From NCBI GenBank assembly GCA_021229015.1, contig CM037794.1, positions 38,722,815 through 38,786,814 on the forward strand: 64,000 nucleotides of DNA. The letters are read 5' to 3'. Below the pieces are notes generated by a model. That model made no database searches and was not told the origin of the DNA. It worked only from the letters and a program-made list of their open reading frames with translations. Shown here one piece after another: positions 29,934-43,400 of the stretch (position 1 is the first letter of the stretch; each line of letters opens with the position of its first letter). This DNA comes from Solen grandis. Taxonomy: Eukaryota > Mollusca > Bivalvia > Adapedonta > Solenidae. The position numbers and the translations under genes are program-made.

Positions 29934-31837
29934 CTTAGTGGTTGAATTATGTTCTGAAATTGAACGCAGTCGCACAGTCCAGATATAGTATTTATTTTTG
30001 AGACTCAGCCCTATCCACCTGTTCCCGGCGTGAATTACATCACATGACATGTAATATGTTATGTCAAAGGTCAATGGGGTCGCTCTAGGTGTGCATAGCT
30101 GTGTAAATCCGCTGAAAAAAAAAAGAGCACTGAACCAGACCCCGACTTTGATCTCTTCAGCAAAAAAGTGGTGATTGAAATAAAAGATACTGTTTAGAAA
30201 GGTTCATATATCTGCACCTATATATGTTATGTTGTGCTTTTGACATTTTTTTTTTTCGTTTTAGTAACCCTTGTTTGTTAGTGGTTTTTTTCTTCACTTC
30301 TGATATATTTAACCGGATATTTACTTAATTGTTTTGTTTAGTAATTAGTTAAAGATTGCATATTCTATGTTAGCATGTGTAGACATTAAAATTACACACG
30401 CGCCTTTAAAGAGAGGCCGATACTAATGCTGTTAGAACTTATGGTCATACCAGTTTAATTATTTTGTAAAAACTTCAATGTTGTATCATCATTATATACG
30501 ACAATAAAACATGTTTGAACTAAATTAAGCGGAAGGGTAGAGTTCTTTTGTTACTTTGGATAAATCAGATACCTGGCGAGTACATGTTTGTTCACTATGG
30601 TTGTTGTGTTTTAGACGGCAGCTTGCCTCTTTAGTAGCTAGAAACGCTTACCAGGTATCGCTGACCTTGTTTATTTGCATATTTTCCATGACAAGTTTAA
30701 CTGTACCTCTCCGCGATTCTGCACTTACGAATACGAATGGAATATGTTACGCAGACATTTTATTCATAACCGTAACCGCTATTCTTGTGCTGTTGTTTGT
30801 AAACGTCTTATTTTGCTCTGTAAACAAACATTTTAAGCGCCAACAATATATCCGTGAAAATTTATAAATCAGAACAGCAACCCATTATAAATACTCGAAG
30901 CCTTACTCCTGTAAAGAGTAAAAAAAGGTAGCGCTTCGAATGTCTGTAATTAACCTAAAGTAGTTTACTCGTAATTTTGCATGAAAGCGAGTTCGGTTTC
31001 TCCCAGAGCATTTCTGAACTTTGAAATAGAAACAAACACTCAAGAAATTTAACACATCAAGTAACTTTTTATGTTCTACACTCAAGCAGCAGTAGAGAGT
31101 GTAAAATAAATTGGGTCCTAGGGAATGACCTACTTCTGAAGTTTAAAACAGTCAGGTTCATGACCCTAATTCCGGATTGTTTTGTAATAAATAGAGTGCG
31201 TATTCGATTGTCTACTACCGACTATATTTGCAGGAGAGTGTGTGGAGTTTTTGCATCATGTGGCTTTTGTCTCTATTGTATCAACTATTAAGAATCATAG
31301 CTTTTTTCCTATTAATCCCGGGTGCCGTCTCTCAGCGCATTTAGCGCTTTGATATTCTTTATCGATGTTCAAAGCGTCCACATCAAAAATCACTGTAACA
31401 CGTTACACATGCGTGATATTTGGTAAACACATAAAGCTCCGTCCCCTTGACACAACTCGACGCACATGCGCACTGAAGGTGCTTGAAGCTGGTTTAAACT
31501 GATCAGCTGATTTAACGGAATAGTGTTTAGTGACAAGTTTATGCCGATTAAATGAATTAAATGGAGACAACAAATTTTAAAAATTGGAAATGATCTCATT
31601 GGACAAAATATAATTATAAATATGGATGTAACACATAAAATTCGCGCGTTTTTCTTTGGCGTCGGCTCATTTTTTTTTCTTTTTATTTCAGATTTCAATC
31701 AAGAAGCAAGAAAGTTTGAGTGATGGCTTTTTTATTTTTTTATCTATGATTTTTTTTTTTTTATCTTGTTCTATTGTTTTATTAGTTAAGACATCAAAAA
31801 CAGCAACTGATTGACGTTAAGGAAAGAACGAGATTTT
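29934..31837. other. Intergenic sequence, no supported gene
   Basis: A frame at 30556-30867 (103 codons, opening with TTG, not ATG) has two hydrophobic stretches (QVSLTLFICIFSMTSLTV and ILFITVTAILVLLFVNVLF) and could be a last exon of a membrane protein, but has no other support. The rest shows nothing recognisable. Confidence 0.4.
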
Positions 31838-32062
31838 GGGTGCCTGGATAGCGTAGTGTTAACGCGTTTCACCAATGCGTCCCGGGTTCGATTCCTGGTC
31901 ACGTACGTGAGAGGGTACAGTGGTCTCCCGTCCACACACGTATGTTTTCTCCGGGCTCTCCGGTTTCCTCCCACAATAATAACCTCATACGCCGCCACCA
32001 GAGCCATCGAGAGTGATAAAAACTGGCTTCGCAATCGATGTAAAATAAATAAAGTTTAAACT
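31838..32062 (+). repeat. tRNA-derived SINE
   Basis: Begins with a tRNA-like head: box A GGATAGCGTAGTGTTAACGC and box B GGGTTCGATTCCTGG (near 31884). A conserved middle follows with CCGGTTTCCTCCCACAATAA, then a short tail ending in TAAAATAAATAAAG. Polymerase III transcript that moves using LINE enzymes. Confidence 0.75.
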
Positions 32063-32191
32063 AAACGAAATATGTAGATAATAGTCGTTTAGAAAAGCCG
32101 CTGTCAGCCTAGGTTAATACACAATCTGTAAGTTGTTTATTAACGTTATATCAATTTCAATTCTTTTATTTACCAAATTCGTAAACACGGG

Positions 32192-32405
32192 TACTGGTAT
32201 AGCTTCCTTGCTTGGCGCTCAGCATAATAATTATTTAAGTGCAGTTCCAGGACTGATGGCCAGGTGTCAGGATAATGTGACTAGGGGTGGTATCATGCCA
32301 ACTGTCTACGACGGGATACTGTGCATTGTGAAAGCACTTCATCTGTCTCAAGCAGACATTGTCTCCAAATGACTTCAATACTGCCGATAGGACGTTAAAC
32401 CTAAT
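32192..32405 (+). repeat. Dispersed SINE-like repeat, copy 2
   Basis: Same family as 17561-17745 and better preserved: GGTATAGCTTCCTTGCTTGG, GTGTCAGGATAATGTGACTA and the end GATAGGACGTTAAACCTAAT. Confidence 0.7.
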
Positions 32406-32741
32406 TAACAAACTATCCTTGTATTTTAGTATTTATTTTAGTATCTTATTCTTTCCTTTTGTCCGTTTGGATCGAGCTGGTAATCAACCCTTTACAAAAA
32501 ATATATCCGAAACTTCTTTGATCCTGTATGTTTTAAAAACATCCTACTGTACACATAAATATCAACAAGGATGGACACAAAGTTGGGGGTCGACTCGCTT
32601 CAACTCGATTTTTACAAATCATTCAAATTAAATCAATAAAATTTACATATGGAATCAGTAAAATATACTTTAGTCTTTTGAAATATACCAAAACATTGTG
32701 AAACTTATCTCCCTAGGTCTGCTTATTCATTTGAAAAACTT

Positions 32742-32992
32742 GCGAATAAACGCGATATTTTCGCGTTATAACGCGAAACTTCCGCGAATTAACGCGATAC
32801 TTTCGCGTTATAACGCGAAACTTTCGCGAATTAACGCGATATTTTCGCGTTATAACGCGATATTTTCGCTTTAACGCGAAACTTCCGCGAATTAACGCGA
32901 TACTTTCGCGTTATAACGCGAAACTTTCGCGAATAAACGCGATATTTTCGCGTTATAACGCGAAACTTTCGCGAATTAACGCGAAATTTTCA
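32742..32992. repeat. 42-bp palindromic minisatellite
   Basis: About six units with 42-bp period (starts at 32751, 32793, 32835, 32896 and 32938, with one shortened unit). Each unit contains the palindrome TTCGCGTTATAACGCGAA and a CTTTCGCGAATTAACGCGAT segment. It stops 46 bases before the scaffold gap. Confidence 0.9.
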
Positions 32993-33038
32993 GGTGTGTG
33001 AAGTTAGCGCGTAGATTGAAGATCGTAAATCAACACTA

Positions 33039-33138
33039 NNNNNNNNNNNNNNNNNNNNNNNNNNNNNNNNNNNNNNNNNNNNNNNNNNNNNNNNNNNNNN
33101 NNNNNNNNNNNNNNNNNNNNNNNNNNNNNNNNNNNNNN
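33039..33138. other. Scaffold gap (100 N)
   Basis: Exactly 100 unknown bases. It follows the minisatellite, which may have broken the assembly. Confidence 0.99.
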
Positions 33139-34885
33139 ACATGCAGGAAATGGGATATCGGAAAAAACAGGCTAGACAACAGGAAAAAAAAAATTCCCAT
33201 CTGTTAATCTACGATGACAGAATGATGAAAAAGTGCACAAAAAACTGTATGAAAGAAAAGGGTACCCTAATTATATGTACTTCAAAACATGGCCAAAATG
33301 ATAAAAAAAATGAGAACAATGAATGACAAGAGAGATGATTCTATACACTGACTATATACACACACATATATATAACTTTTTCATCTATACATCAGCAAGA
33401 GTTGAGAGTGACAGGCATTGATGATACTATACAACTAATATTTACACAAGAAAGAGCTAAAATGACTGTAAGCAACTGAATATATGTATTTACAGTCTTC
33501 CTTCCAAACACTTTTATCCTAAAGCGCTGGCAAGGATCCAATACCGATTGGACATATATAGAAACCAACAAAATAAAACGGCTATGTTAAAATTACATAT
33601 GCATTCCTGTCCAACATTTATAATAACTTTATACTCAAATATCGATGTAATCTAACACTTTGTGTAACCAGTGAATACTTTCTTCTTGCCTTGAAAGACC
33701 TCTGTTTGAACTGCTTTTGTGCTACACTTGATTGGTCATAGTTTCCAATAGCTAGCAAGCTGCTTTACATTGAATATCCTCCAAGCATTTGAAGGCTACG
33801 GGCTACTCCTGTTGAACCTGCTTCCATTGACCACTTCATAGGTTGCAAATGTAAAGAAAGGGGTCAAAAACCACACCTCACATTATCTACGTTTCATTCT
33901 AAAAGAAACACTGGTTTGATTGTCCAAACTTAAGCAGAATTACCAGTCAGACAAGAGACAAAAGTAAGGCCAAAGTTTTCCAATGACAGACAAACTAAGA
34001 TTTTTTTTATTCAATAATGTATATATAGTCTCAAGTCCAAATCATAAATCTCATCGAAATGAGAAAAATGTCTTATTTAATTATCTTTTTTCATTAATAG
34101 AAGAAGACATCTGTCAGATATTGGTCCACTACTTCTATTTCCATTTTCTAAACAGTACACAAATACACTATCATAACTAGATATTGACAAAATATTACAA
34201 TAAGCATTTCATAACAAAATTTTAACAAATTATTTTCAAAAAGAAAATCACCACCATTTACATTCAAATAAAGATCTCATGCAAACAAAAGGTAATAGCT
34301 GCACGAATAACAGCTCTAAAATAAGTAAAACCCACAGATAACATGGTAGTAACAACAGTATAATTATAATGTAGAAAAAAAAACATGATTAACAAGCAAT
34401 TTAAGGAAAAAAGAAATCACATACTCCATGCAGCCCTTAAGCAGTGTTTTAAAGACTTCAGCTTCTATCACTCCTCTTGTCACGCCACACGACTATCTCC
34501 TCCTCCGTTCTCCAACATGATCCTCCAAAAGATAACACACTAAGATACTGCCTTCCGAATACTTCATCCACAGCATCAAAACCAACTGTGAAAAAACTTC
34601 ACTGAGGGGTATTCACCCAACATCAATGCATCATGCTGGACATGATCAACTCCTCTCCAGCATCCATTTTAACCTTCTTCCTATCGTCATCCACTTAACT
34701 CCCTTTTCCCGCAACTTTCTCCTACTTTATAAAATCATCTCCACAAATTATGTCACCCTTATCCCAAAATGCAATTCTTCCTTCCCATATCCCAAAATAC
34801 AATTCTTCCTTAAGTAAAAAAAAAAGGAAAAGAAAGAAAACACAATTTCACAATAATAACCACATCCACAATGGTTTGACTGGAT
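33139..34885 (-). other. Pumilio 3' UTR and downstream region
   Basis: Follows the Pumilio stop at 34886. TTTATT near 34006-34011 is AATAAA on the - strand, which would give a 3' UTR of about 880 nt; a longer form is possible. Three Pumilio-type sites lie further on (33353-33494). No other gene is seen. Confidence 0.5.
33353..33494 (-). promoter_or_regulatory. Cluster of three Pumilio response elements (UGUANAUA)
   Basis: On the - strand, UGUAUAUA at 33353-33360 and UGUAAAUA at 33439-33446 and 33487-33494. They match the known PUF recognition octamer and lie about 1.4-1.5 kb after the stop of the Pumilio gene on the same strand. Confidence 0.45.
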
Positions 34886-35120
34886 CTACTGCAGTGCTCC
34901 GTTTGGCGGCATTCCAATTGGACCCAGATCCGAGCTATTCTTCAAGATAAACTTCTCGAGTTTCGCCAGAATGTGTTTGCCGTACGTGTATTTACGGAGC
35001 GTGCTGATGTGAGGCCTGATCTTGTGCATGAGGATCTTGCGATGCGGGGGCTCAGCCACGTCGATCATCTTCTGTACCACGTAGTTAGCGAACTGGTCCT
35101 TCATCATGGTGTAGAGGGCC
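34886..35120 (-). CDS. pum: pum last exon, PUF repeat 8 and C-terminus
   Basis: [20 protein letters not shown] (repeat 8), then [20 protein letters not shown] and the end [12 protein letters not shown] with stop TAG at 34886-34888. Confidence 0.98.
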
Positions 35121-37400
35121 CTGCAACACCATAGCAATCTCCATACAGTCACGCAAGAACCTCGGACTGAGCTAGAATTATCACTAGGAATTATTAAAGC
35201 CCTTTCTAAACCATCTTGTTTTGGAACATTTTGTGAGCAGGAAAATGCTGAAACGCAACACAGTGTGCGTCTCTCAGGGCTGTAACAATCACTGTGAATG
35301 AACTTGATCATCTCTAAATGACATTTAATAGTCATGAAACGGACTTTGTGTCAAAATAAAGATAGTTTACAAGGTAGTATATATCTGGTATCATTGAAGA
35401 GATTTCATTCATAGAGATGTATCGAAATATGTATATTTAAGTTTGCAATGTTCACCCGGACAGCTGATTATATATAAAATGCATCCCCATCCCACCCCCA
35501 AGGGGTGCAGACAGTCACCGACATACCACATGCCAGCTGGAAGCCTTTCTAACAAGAACAATCAAGAGTGAACCAGACCAGCAATGACGGCCAAGTGATA
35601 CCAAGTCAAGGACATTAACCACTAGGCCACGGTGTATTTTTAAGGTAGTTAGTTAATTTAAACTTGTTAATTTAATGTCAATTTGGAAACAAGTTCTTAC
35701 AACTTACACTAATCCCTCTCAACAGTTCTTGGGTTCAACTAATATTCTGGGCTTGGAAAGGTCATGAAAAACAAGCAGTTTGAACCCACAACTTTTGGAC
35801 CGTCAGATGAGTAAGTTACCACTTAAACAGGACTTGCAGAAAATGGAAGACTTACCCATCATTCATTGAACACACTTCGTCAATGAGACAGGCTCGCTCT
35901 TGTCGGGATGAGAATGAGACACACTTCTCCACCACGTTACTGCAAAACACGAGATGAGTGAAGCATGTAAAAGAAAACCTATGTCATTTCAAACAGTGAA
36001 CAAGCTTTTGAAAGAGTAACATGCTGATAAGATTTATTTTAACTGTTAACAACTTGCTAGTAATTTTTACATGAGATGAAAGTAGAACATGACTGCTTTC
36101 AATCTTTTCCATTTGTTTCAGTGTGGGGATTCAAAGCTACCTTAAATAATAGTTAACAAATTTAACGGCCAAAAGTAATTAAAATCAACCACCTTTTCAG
36201 GCAGCTTGTGAAATTAACTTAAAAACATTTATTTCTTCCTAATTGCTTCTAAGTTCTGGGTGCGGTATTCAAAACTTGATAAGAAACTATCAAACCAAAT
36301 GACTGATATAGGGCTCATGTTCATTACTGTTTAATTTTTCAGGAAAAGGACAGCCAAGTAACGTCCCCTTAGAGAACATTTCAACCATAGATGATATACC
36401 TGGCAAATTTGTGTTGACTCAACGCCAGCACCTTGCCTCGCATCTCGTTCACGATCTTCGTCTTGTCCTCTCCTTTCCCGTGCTCCAGCACATGCTGAAT
36501 GACATAGTTTCCATACTGGTCCTGCACCAGACGCTCCGTGTGCTCGTGCAGTTCATCCAGTATTGGTTGAGTCTGCTCAGGCGTGCAGTGTTCCAAGATG
36601 CGCTGTATCACCCGGCAACCGTATGGATGGGTAGACAGAGTGTACACCTGTAGAGAAAGTTGACAATGAGATTTATCTGTTGAGAGGAATAGTAAAACCT
36701 CCACTGGTCCTGACACAGCAGAGAGAGAGAGAGAGAAAGAATACACAGGTGACGAATACACAGGTGACAATAAGAAACTCGAGCATGAATACAATGTTGG
36801 ACACAGACATTTAAACACACACTGTATGAAACAGAGAGAGAGAGAGAGAGGGAAGGACAGATCTGAAAACAGTATATACATACACAATGATTGAATAAAA
36901 GAACTACAAACAAAGTCCGATAGAAAAATGTGTCAGAGAAAGATAGACTTGGAAACTTTTTGAAACAAGTAATAATTGTAACAGTGAACTGTTACTAAGT
37001 CTCCCAAACAAAGTTTAAGAAATAACTATGTCATAAGTAAATTTGAGGGGGCGGGGCCTGCCCCTGGGTGACGCCAAAATATTACTATTCAATCTTCTCA
37101 TTTTTATGAACAAAAAAACAAAAAACAAAAACAAAAACAAAAACATTCAGGGTTGAAAATTTGAAATATTTAACCAATATACATTTTTTTTAATTCAAAA
37201 ATCCATCTTTGAGGGGGTGGGGCCTGACCCCAAGTGACCCCCCCCCCCCCCCCAAATTTACACTAGATGTGGGTGTTCCTCGGAACACTTGTGTCGCCTG
37301 CATTTAAGCATGTTTGATGAAAGAATTGACTAGAAAATCGATCTTTTGACAAATTTGATAAAGCATAATCTATTTTGTGAGGTACAAAATAACACCAAAT

Positions 37401-37438
<38 letters not shown>

Positions 37439-40400
37439 CAGTGGTGCTAACGTATCAGTTGTCAAAAAATACGATTGGAATACGATAGAAATAATTTCCT
37501 TTACGATTTACGATCTGCAAGCAGGTATAAATGGCATTTTTTACAACTGTTACAACTAGATTTTACAATAAGTTCAAAAATATGAAATATCAACTAAGCT
37601 TTTAACAATATTTATCACAAGCCGTGTTTTCATCTGAAATAGACAGCGGAAATAAACAAAACGGGAAACAGGAAATGGGGACAAACTAAATTGCGGGTCC
37701 TCTAGAAATGTTACGGACTCTGTTGTCTTCGTCAAAAACAACCTAAGCACGTGTAATGAAAAACTGATTTTTTTCCTAATGAGGACTCATAAAAAAATGT
37801 ATTAATTATGCTTTATTATTATGTGTTTTGATATTAATCACATTAAAAAAACAAACAAATGATACCAGTAATCATTCAATATCTAGTACGCTGTCATTTG
37901 TGCTAATTAAAACAATATCTTCGGGCATTTTTCAAACTTTGCATTTAATCCATCAAACTTTAATGTATATATAATTTATTGGATGTATCAAATATCAAAA
38001 GAACGCGAGTGAGTGTGGTAGAATAGCACCGTATCTATTTTCTTATTAGAATATTCGTATATATTACAAGTAGGTACAATGTAACTGTCATAGGTATAGA
38101 TTTAATATAAATATGTTTTCATATACTTTAACCAGAAGCTCGGAAAATCCGCTATTGTTTTAAAAAGCCCTAAGCCCGAAGAATTGTTGTTGGAAATTGA
38201 CCTTGGTAATTAAACAATTAAATACATGTACATTAACATGGGTCGAAAAGCTATCTTTGTCGAAAAGATGCCATGAGTGAAGAGGCCGCCGTTTAACCGG
38301 GTATTCGTGAGAAATGTCATACGCCGCCATGCGTATACAGTTTAATATGATTTGTTTCGTTAATCGAGTACAAGAATAAAATAGTTGCCAAATCGGTTAT
38401 ATCTCATTTGACTACACCCAGTTCATCTACTGTATAAAGTTATTTCACACCTTTCCAGACATGTTTCCAGATTGTCTAACACATGCATTACTACATGTAA
38501 AGGATATATAACTAATTGTCTCTTATTAAGTAGGGAAATATCATCATGTGTTGGGCTTTCAATATTTTGTAATGGTATCCATGTTTTTGACCAAGTATTA
38601 TTGTAAAATTATTTAAATGTAAAGTATTTAATATTTTATTAAATATTTATGATATAAAATTTATATTGTGTGCATATGTATCATCCCCGCACTAATTCAC
38701 TGTGTCTTCCGCATAAATATGCATTCATCTCTCCTCCTCCTCTCTCTCTCTCTCTCATCCTATATTTTGAGCTAATGGTCATTAATGTTATCATGTATGT
38801 GGTTTCGAGACACATTTCAATTTGCAGAAATTTTGATTTGTAGACACAATGGGTTTCAATCGGAAGAACAAATTAAAAAAAAAAAAGTCTATTTAAAATC
38901 TGTGTATTTTACTCGCCGTTTTAACTATCAAAATATTTTAAAGAATACCCTATGATTCTCTCATTTGTGATATAAAAATAAGTCCATAAGTCATACACAT
39001 GTGTGCCCGCACACTCCCTTACAAATGTATTTTTGATACATGTATCATCATTTTCATCCTCGTGTACATTTAAGATTTTTTTTCTCTCTTCGAAATATAT
39101 TCTGTGCCTCATACCTAGATTGGAAACAGTTTTATTATTATTATTATTATTCTATGAATATTGGTGTGTTTAAAATAGAATTTCAAATTATTGCTAAACA
39201 TTGTAATCTTTTAGTACCGGAAATAACATTCACTCTGTGTACATGTCAAAAGTCTTCTCCTCTGGGGGTGGTATACCGGCAGCGGCGAGACATAAAGGTG
39301 ACATATCCGGTCAAAATAAACACATGCTGTGCCTGCTGATAAGAACTTATGGCACGCCTCCGGTATTGCTAAACACACTTTTTTCACTTAATTATACATA
39401 AAAGATTAGGGATATGCAAGAAAATGTTCTAACCTATTATATCTCTAGCAAACTGTAATAATATGGAAATGAGATCTTTAGCGAACTGTAGTAATATGGA
39501 AACAAGATCATTTTCTTTTAACTATTATCATGTCAGTGAACTCTGTGTTATCACGGAATAAAATACATCAGTTATTTTATAACAAATCTTCCATTCCCAT
39601 GTAGGTTTTATGTTTATTTTTCTATTGTTATGGCTTGCAATAATTCCTGGTTTATCATATTAAATATTAAGACATAGCAGTGAAGCATATCACGAAAATG
39701 TGGTCCCGTTTTATCATTGTTTTTTTTTTCCATATGAAAGAGACAGTTGTTGGATACAATTAAGTTCGGGTGTGATACCCATGCTAATTTCGCAAATATA
39801 CGTGTCCGAGGTATAGCACCGATATACTGTAAACATGTTCCTGTGTAGAACTAGTACTTAGAGCTCCGTGTTCTCAAAGCAATACCGATGCATCTTGTAC
39901 ACATCATATACGTATTAGGATTTACGCGATCATCGGAAAAAATGCTCCGGTTTGGATTTTCAGTCTCCACCTACCTGAATTTTGATTATCTCCGTACTGA
40001 TGAAAAAGGGGGGGAAAAAGAAACATAATTTGCACTCATTCATCCAATTTTTTGGAAGTGTGTGTGTGCGCGCGCGTGTGCATAATGAAAGAGAGATAGA
40101 GAAACCTAAATAAAATAGGAAATAATTAAATAAATAAACTATATTCGTAAATTACAATTATCTTTTGTTCACGAATTCATTAAATAATAAAGAAAAATGG
40201 GCATTCGAGTAAATACAGCAGTAAAAAATGTCCCGGGAAATAAATAATTACACGAAAGCAACATTTCGGACGATCTTGCATAAGTAGGTAAGTTTTAATT
40301 TGTTAGTTTTTAGACAGGTTAATAAAGCAAACATTGATCAAACATATCGATTACACATATTTTAAAATTATTCCACTTTAATACTGATATAGTCACGAAG

Positions 40401-43400
40401 CTATATTAAAGGTATTTACGTCTCTGATATAGTACTTTTCACACGTGCATCAAATTATATAACATCGCATGGCGTCTGCTCCTGAAAGTCACGTAGGCCA
40501 TAACACATGTATAAAATAATAAAGTAAAAGAAATATAACTATTACAATTGGTAAAATATGAAAAAAAAATGTACTGCATAATGTGATTTAATGATCCACC
40601 ATTAATAAACTTAAGCAAATATTAAATTTAAAGACACGAACATTAATTATTTCTGAAATATCGATAGTGTCCCGTAACTTACACTGTCCTAAACCACTGG
40701 GTGGTTCAATATGATATACGTTATGCGATTTACGATATACGATTACCGATATACGGTTTCCTTACGATGCGATGCGATACAATCCCGTTTATTATGTCTA
40801 ATACGATTGAATGCGATAGAATACGATTCCATACGTTACGATGCGATTGAGTAATATATACGTTACGATACGATGCGATACGAACGATATACGCTATTTT
40901 TGACAACTGATACGTTAGCACCACTGTATATATATATATATTTTTTTTTTTTGGTGGGGGGGGGGGGGGGGGAATAAAATATTCAAACAGTGCAATATGT
41001 AATAATTTTCCCGAGCACTTTCAACTATACAGTCTTCATCAGAGGAGTGTCAGAATGACTATGAATTCAAAACATTAACTGTAAGAAAAATTATGACGTC
41101 ATTAAGCACTTATGACGTTAATTATATATATGTTGCAAGTTTGTAGTCATCATTATCATTATTGAGTTATCATTCTTGTGTACTGCACTCAGACCAATGA
41201 GATCTATCTACTATAAATGTTTAAGGCAACACTTCAAATACTTTACAAGTTATGCACCACACAAGAATTAAATCCAAAAAAATAAACAAAGGGAAATAAC
41301 TCCAAAAATACAACAGTTATCATTCTTGCACAATGCACTCCATGAGATCTTTCCATCTATGAAGTTTCAAAGCAATATCTCAAATACTTTTTATGTTATG
41401 CTCCTGACAAAAATAAAGACTGAGAATCAACAAAGGACAATAACTCAGGAGAAAAGAAAGTGAGAGTTATCAAAACTCCTCTTCAATGAGATCTATCTAT
41501 CTATAAATTTTAAGTCAGCACCTCAAATACTTTTTGATTCCCAAAAATTAATGAAAATCAACAAAGGGCAATAACTCAGAAAATATGAAAGTCAGAGTTA
41601 TCATTCTTGTGCACTGCACTCCACCTCAATGTGATCTATCCATGTTTTAAGTTTCAAGGTGATACCTCAAATACTTTTTGAGTTATGGTCCGGACAAAAA
41701 TAAAATCTCAGAATCAACAAAGGGTAATAACTCAGAAAATACGAAAGTCAGAGTTATCATTCTTGTGCACTGCACTCCACCTCAATGTGATCTATCCATG
41801 TTTTAAGTTTCAAGGTGATACCTCAAATACTTTTCGAGTTATGCTCCGGACAAGAAAGTGTGACGCCGACGCCGACGACGACGACGACGGACAAAGTGAT
41901 CCCTATGTGTCTGCCATGCTATGCAGGCGACACAAAAAATCAGGGAGGCCCCACTACTCATTGAAGACTATAAGTGTGTGAATTTTTGTAAAGATAGGTC
42001 AAGCAGCCTCTGAGATATGGCCTGTACAAAGTTGTCGGCGCAAGAAAGAAGAACAATAGTAAGAAGAAACGAAGTAAAAACAATAAGTCTCCAAACATTG
42101 TTTGGGAGACTTAAATATTAAACAGCTACCAAACCATGTAGAAAATATTGCACAGATTGTGTAAGTAAGATACAAAGTAGGACAGACAGATAGCTATAAT
42201 CTATAAAAGAGAAAAGAAGGGAACAACAGTTACCTGGCCTTTGAAGGCGTCAATGATGAACTGCAGCTGTTTGGGCTCGACACATTCAATACACTTCTGT
42301 ACGACGTGATTACCGTTCTGGTCCTTGACACACTTGGCCACGTGTCCGTCCAGCTCCTTCACGATCTCCACCTGTAGCGACACAACACATGCTGGGATAG
42401 ACATGGCACACTTAACACCTCATGACATGCTTTCCTTTCTAAATCTTTTTTCTCTGCCCCCCCCCCCCCCACCCAAATTACACTTAGCTAGAGCTATCAC
42501 TGAAAGGGATGAACAGCCTTCTACACTGCCCTGACTCAAATACATGTTGTTAATTAGTATTTGTCAATTGCACTCTGCGGTGGAACAAAGTGTGGGATTC
42601 TTACATATTTTCAAGTAGGGGTAAAATAAAGATAAGAAAATATTATGAATGATATACAAGACAGAACCTAAATACTTTGAGACCCATACAATTTTAAAGT
42701 AACTAGTAACTTTTCATTTGTAATCCCTTGATCTTTTAATTTTTTAATTCAACTACATTTGTCCTTCACATCCGAGAACAGACAACCTGCCTGAGTATAT
42801 CCTACAAGACAGAGAACAAATGACATACCTGCATGTCAGGAGGTATAGATTCCAGAGCCTTCTGTATGACACGACAGCCGTACATCTGTAACGCCAAAGG
42901 CAGCACGTGTCCCCTCAACCTCTGTGCCAGCGTCTGCTTCTGCTCCTGTGTGCCAAACTCGAAGAACTTCTGAATGACGTAGTTCCCAAACACGTCTGTC
43001 ATGAGACTATAGGCTGCTGACAGAATCTCGTTGAACACCATGGCCTTCTCCTGGGGCGAGGCTCGCTCCAGCTTCTGCTGAATAAATCTGCAACACACAC
43101 CAATCTCGGTAAACATAATATACAAAACAATGTTCTAGTGTTATATCCTTGCGTCCATACTCTTTAAAGGACATTATTTGAAAAGAACTTATGGTTAAGA
43201 TGTCACAAATAAGCTTGACTATTAACAGAGTAAACATCTTGATAAGCAAAATGACAGTAGCATACTTGCAGCAGTTATACTCACAGGAGAATCTCACTGG
43301 TTTTGCAAGCATATCATACTGGAAAACAGTAACAACAAACCCATCTACCATGTCCAAGCAAATAGACAACTCATCAAAGGGCCAATTACAAGCAAACTTT

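Larger units (their letters stand above)
36997..42112. mobile_element. Nested repeat block in a pum intron, outer terminal repeat AAGTCTCCCAAACAA
   Basis: AAGTCTCCCAAACAA at 36997-37011 is inverted at 42098-42112 (TTGTTTGGGAGACTT). Inside, CGGAACACTTGTGTCGCCTG (near 37278) and its inverted partner ATGCAGGCGACACAA (near 41920) look like the ends of an older element with 150-bp tandem repeats. That element is split by the hAT-like insertion. The right outer end is also part of a local hairpin, so the outermost boundary is tentative. Confidence 0.5.

Noticed and set aside
31838..31912. A functional tRNA gene
   Set aside because: Box A and box B are present but the sequence cannot form a proper acceptor stem and runs into a conserved non-tRNA body and A-rich tail, so it is a SINE head.
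32742..32992. A CRISPR array
   Set aside because: Units are contiguous tandem repeats with no unique spacers, in a eukaryotic genome.
39040..39339. Frame of 99 codons inside the hAT-like element as a transposase remnant
   Set aside because: No DDE, hATC or zinc-finger motif and a low-complexity stretch of Tyr codons from an ATT repeat.
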